Assembly (NCBI GenBank): GCA_019412865.1
Contig: DXOJ01000700.1
Coordinates: 1 to 6,180, forward strand
DNA length: 6,180 bases
Direction of reading: 5' to 3'
Origin: Bacteroides sp.
GTDB lineage: Bacteria; Bacteroidota; Bacteroidia; Bacteroidales; Bacteroidaceae
The position numbers were made by a program, and so were the translations under genes. Each line of letters begins with the position of its first letter. Positions within the stretch are counted from its first letter, which is position 1. The notes beneath the pieces were generated by a model. The model searched no databases and was not told the DNA's origin. It saw nothing but the letters and a program-made list of their open reading frames with translations. Positions 5,596-6,180 of the stretch are shown here, in pieces.

Positions 5596-6180
5596 ATGAA
5601 CGTAGCAGAATTAGATATTGATAAGTGTTCTGGTTGTGGCTTGTGCGCTAGTGTTTGCAGTAAACATAGTATTAGTATTGTACCTGATGATTCTGGCTTT
5701 CTCCGTCCTATAGTGGATAAGAATACTTGTGTGGATTGCGGTCTGTGTGTAAAGAGATGTGTGATAGTGAACCCTCACAAGCAAACTATTCCCAAAAAAA
5801 CTTACGCTGCAATTCGTCAAGACAAAGATAGAATTGCTCTTTCTTCTTCTGGTGGAGTTTTTGCTGCTGTGGCAGAATATGTTCTCCTGAAAAAAACGAA
5901 TTGGGTGGTAGTAGGTAGCACACTAGATGAAACTGTTTCAGCAAACCATATTATAGTTGATAATGTTGTTGACCTAAAGAACCTTTATGGATCCAAGTAT
6001 GTCCAAAGTGAAACTACTGGTATTTATAAAAAGATTCAAATCCTACTGGATGATAGCAAATCTGTCTTGTTTTCAGGAACTCCGTGTCAAGTAGCAGCTA
6101 TTCAACGATACACAAATAACCATCCGAATCTGTGGACTATTGAGGTAATCTGCCATGGTGTATCCAATAATAAGATGTTC
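5596..6180 (+). CDS. F420 hydrogenase/dehydrogenase beta-subunit-like protein with two 4Fe-4S clusters (partial, C-terminus beyond window)
   Basis: An open reading frame with no stop before the right edge, giving the first 195 residues. A ferredoxin-like domain has two complete Cys sets, C11-C14-C17-C21 and C45-C48-C51-C55, each spaced CxxCxxCxxxC and suited to a 4Fe-4S cluster. The Pro that commonly follows the fourth Cys is absent from both (CS and CV). The FrhB/FdhB-like region then begins with SSSGGVF (83-89), GSKYVQS (132-138), FSGTPCQVAAI (159-169, Cys164) and EVICHGV (183-189, Cys186). Family members usually run to about 350-450 residues, so about half is missing. In methanogens this fold carries flavin and reduces F420. 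Bacteroidales are not known to make F420, so here an electron-transfer or redox step tied to glycan modification is inferred. The start is forced by the in-frame TAA ending the GT2 gene, two codons upstream. Proximity to the pyruvyl transferase gene fits a recurrent pairing. Confidence 0.9.
   Translation, partial: MNVAELDIDKCSGCGLCASVCSKHSISIVPDDSGFLRPIVDKNTCVDCGLCVKRCVIVNPHKQTIPKKTYAAIRQDKDRIALSSSGGVFAAVAEYVLLKKTNWVVVGSTLDETVSANHIIVDNVVDLKNLYGSKYVQSETTGIYKKIQILLDDSKSVLFSGTPCQVAAIQRYTNNHPNLWTIEVICHGVSNNKMF

Larger units (their letters stand above)
10..6180 (+). other. Polysaccharide biosynthesis operon segment (seven co-directional, packed genes)
   Basis: All seven genes point the same way. 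Junctions are: overlaps of 4 bases (819-822), 4 bases (2030-2033) and 11 bases (3696-3706), and gaps of 12 bases (2552-2563), 1 base (4833) and 3 bases (5593-5595). I see no inverted repeat followed by a T-run, no promoter-like spacer and no strong Shine-Dalgarno sequence at any junction, so one long transcript from a promoter left of the window is the simplest reading. The operon continues beyond the right edge. Whether position 1-3 (TAG) is the stop of an upstream gene cannot be judged from three bases. Confidence 0.85.

Noticed and set aside
5611..5820. A minus-strand open frame of 69 codons opposite the start of the Fe-S protein gene.
   Set aside because: The plus strand here encodes two complete 4Fe-4S Cys sets; the minus frame is low-complexity Thr/Ile/His sequence and is an antisense shadow.
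5794..5896. Two A7 runs (5794-5800 and 5890-5896) in the Fe-S protein gene, considered as programmed frameshift or phase-variation sites.
   Set aside because: The zero frame stays open and matches the family through both runs, and the first run is not in the X XXY YYZ register. No frameshift needs to be invoked.
1..6180. CRISPR array, insertion sequence, tRNA or large repeat.
   Set aside because: No repeated units, terminal inverted repeats, transposase motifs or tRNA-like cloverleaf were seen; nearly every base lies in the seven genes.

Overview
The window is an internal piece of a surface-polysaccharide (capsule or exopolysaccharide) biosynthesis operon, most likely from a Bacteroidales bacterium (Bacteroides, Prevotella or a relative). 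The taxonomic call is inferred from four things: AT-rich coding DNA, the absence of convincing Shine-Dalgarno sequences before the starts, end-to-end packing of glycan genes, and a gene mix (pyruvyl transferase, F420-hydrogenase-beta-like Fe-S protein, GT4, GT2, hexapeptide acetyltransferase, NodB-like protein) that is familiar from such loci. No rRNA, tRNA, mobile element or housekeeping gene is present to confirm it.

Layout, all on the + strand: (1) a cytosolic NodB/DUF2334-type polysaccharide deacetylase-like protein, 10-822; (2) a GT4-type GT-B glycosyltransferase, 819-2033; (3) a left-handed beta-helix O-acetyltransferase, 2030-2551; (4) a poorly recognisable 380-residue protein that is probably a GT-B glycosyltransferase with an HP motif, 2564-3706; (5) a polysaccharide pyruvyl transferase family protein, 3696-4832; (6) a GT2 glycosyltransferase, 4834-5592; (7) the N-terminal 195 residues of a protein with two 4Fe-4S clusters and an F420-hydrogenase-beta-like domain, running off the right edge from 5596. 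Neighbours overlap by 4, 4 and 11 bases or are separated by 12, 1 and 3 bases. There is therefore no room for internal promoters or terminators, and no non-coding stretch needs a separate description.

Together the genes would build and decorate a repeat unit on the cytoplasmic side of the inner membrane. Two clear and one probable glycosyltransferase add sugars, the hexapeptide enzyme would add an acetyl group, the pyruvyl transferase family member a ketal or related group, and the NodB-like protein might remove an acetyl group. The role of the Fe-S/flavin-type protein in glycan assembly is not established. The initiating phosphoglycosyltransferase, flippase, polymerase and regulators are not in this window.

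Base composition is mosaic. Genes 1-4 are very AT-rich, composition jumps abruptly at the gene 4/5 overlap (about 3706-3720), and it falls again near the 3' end of gene 6 (about 5500-5520). This suggests that the pyruvyl transferase/GT2 segment and the upstream genes have different histories.
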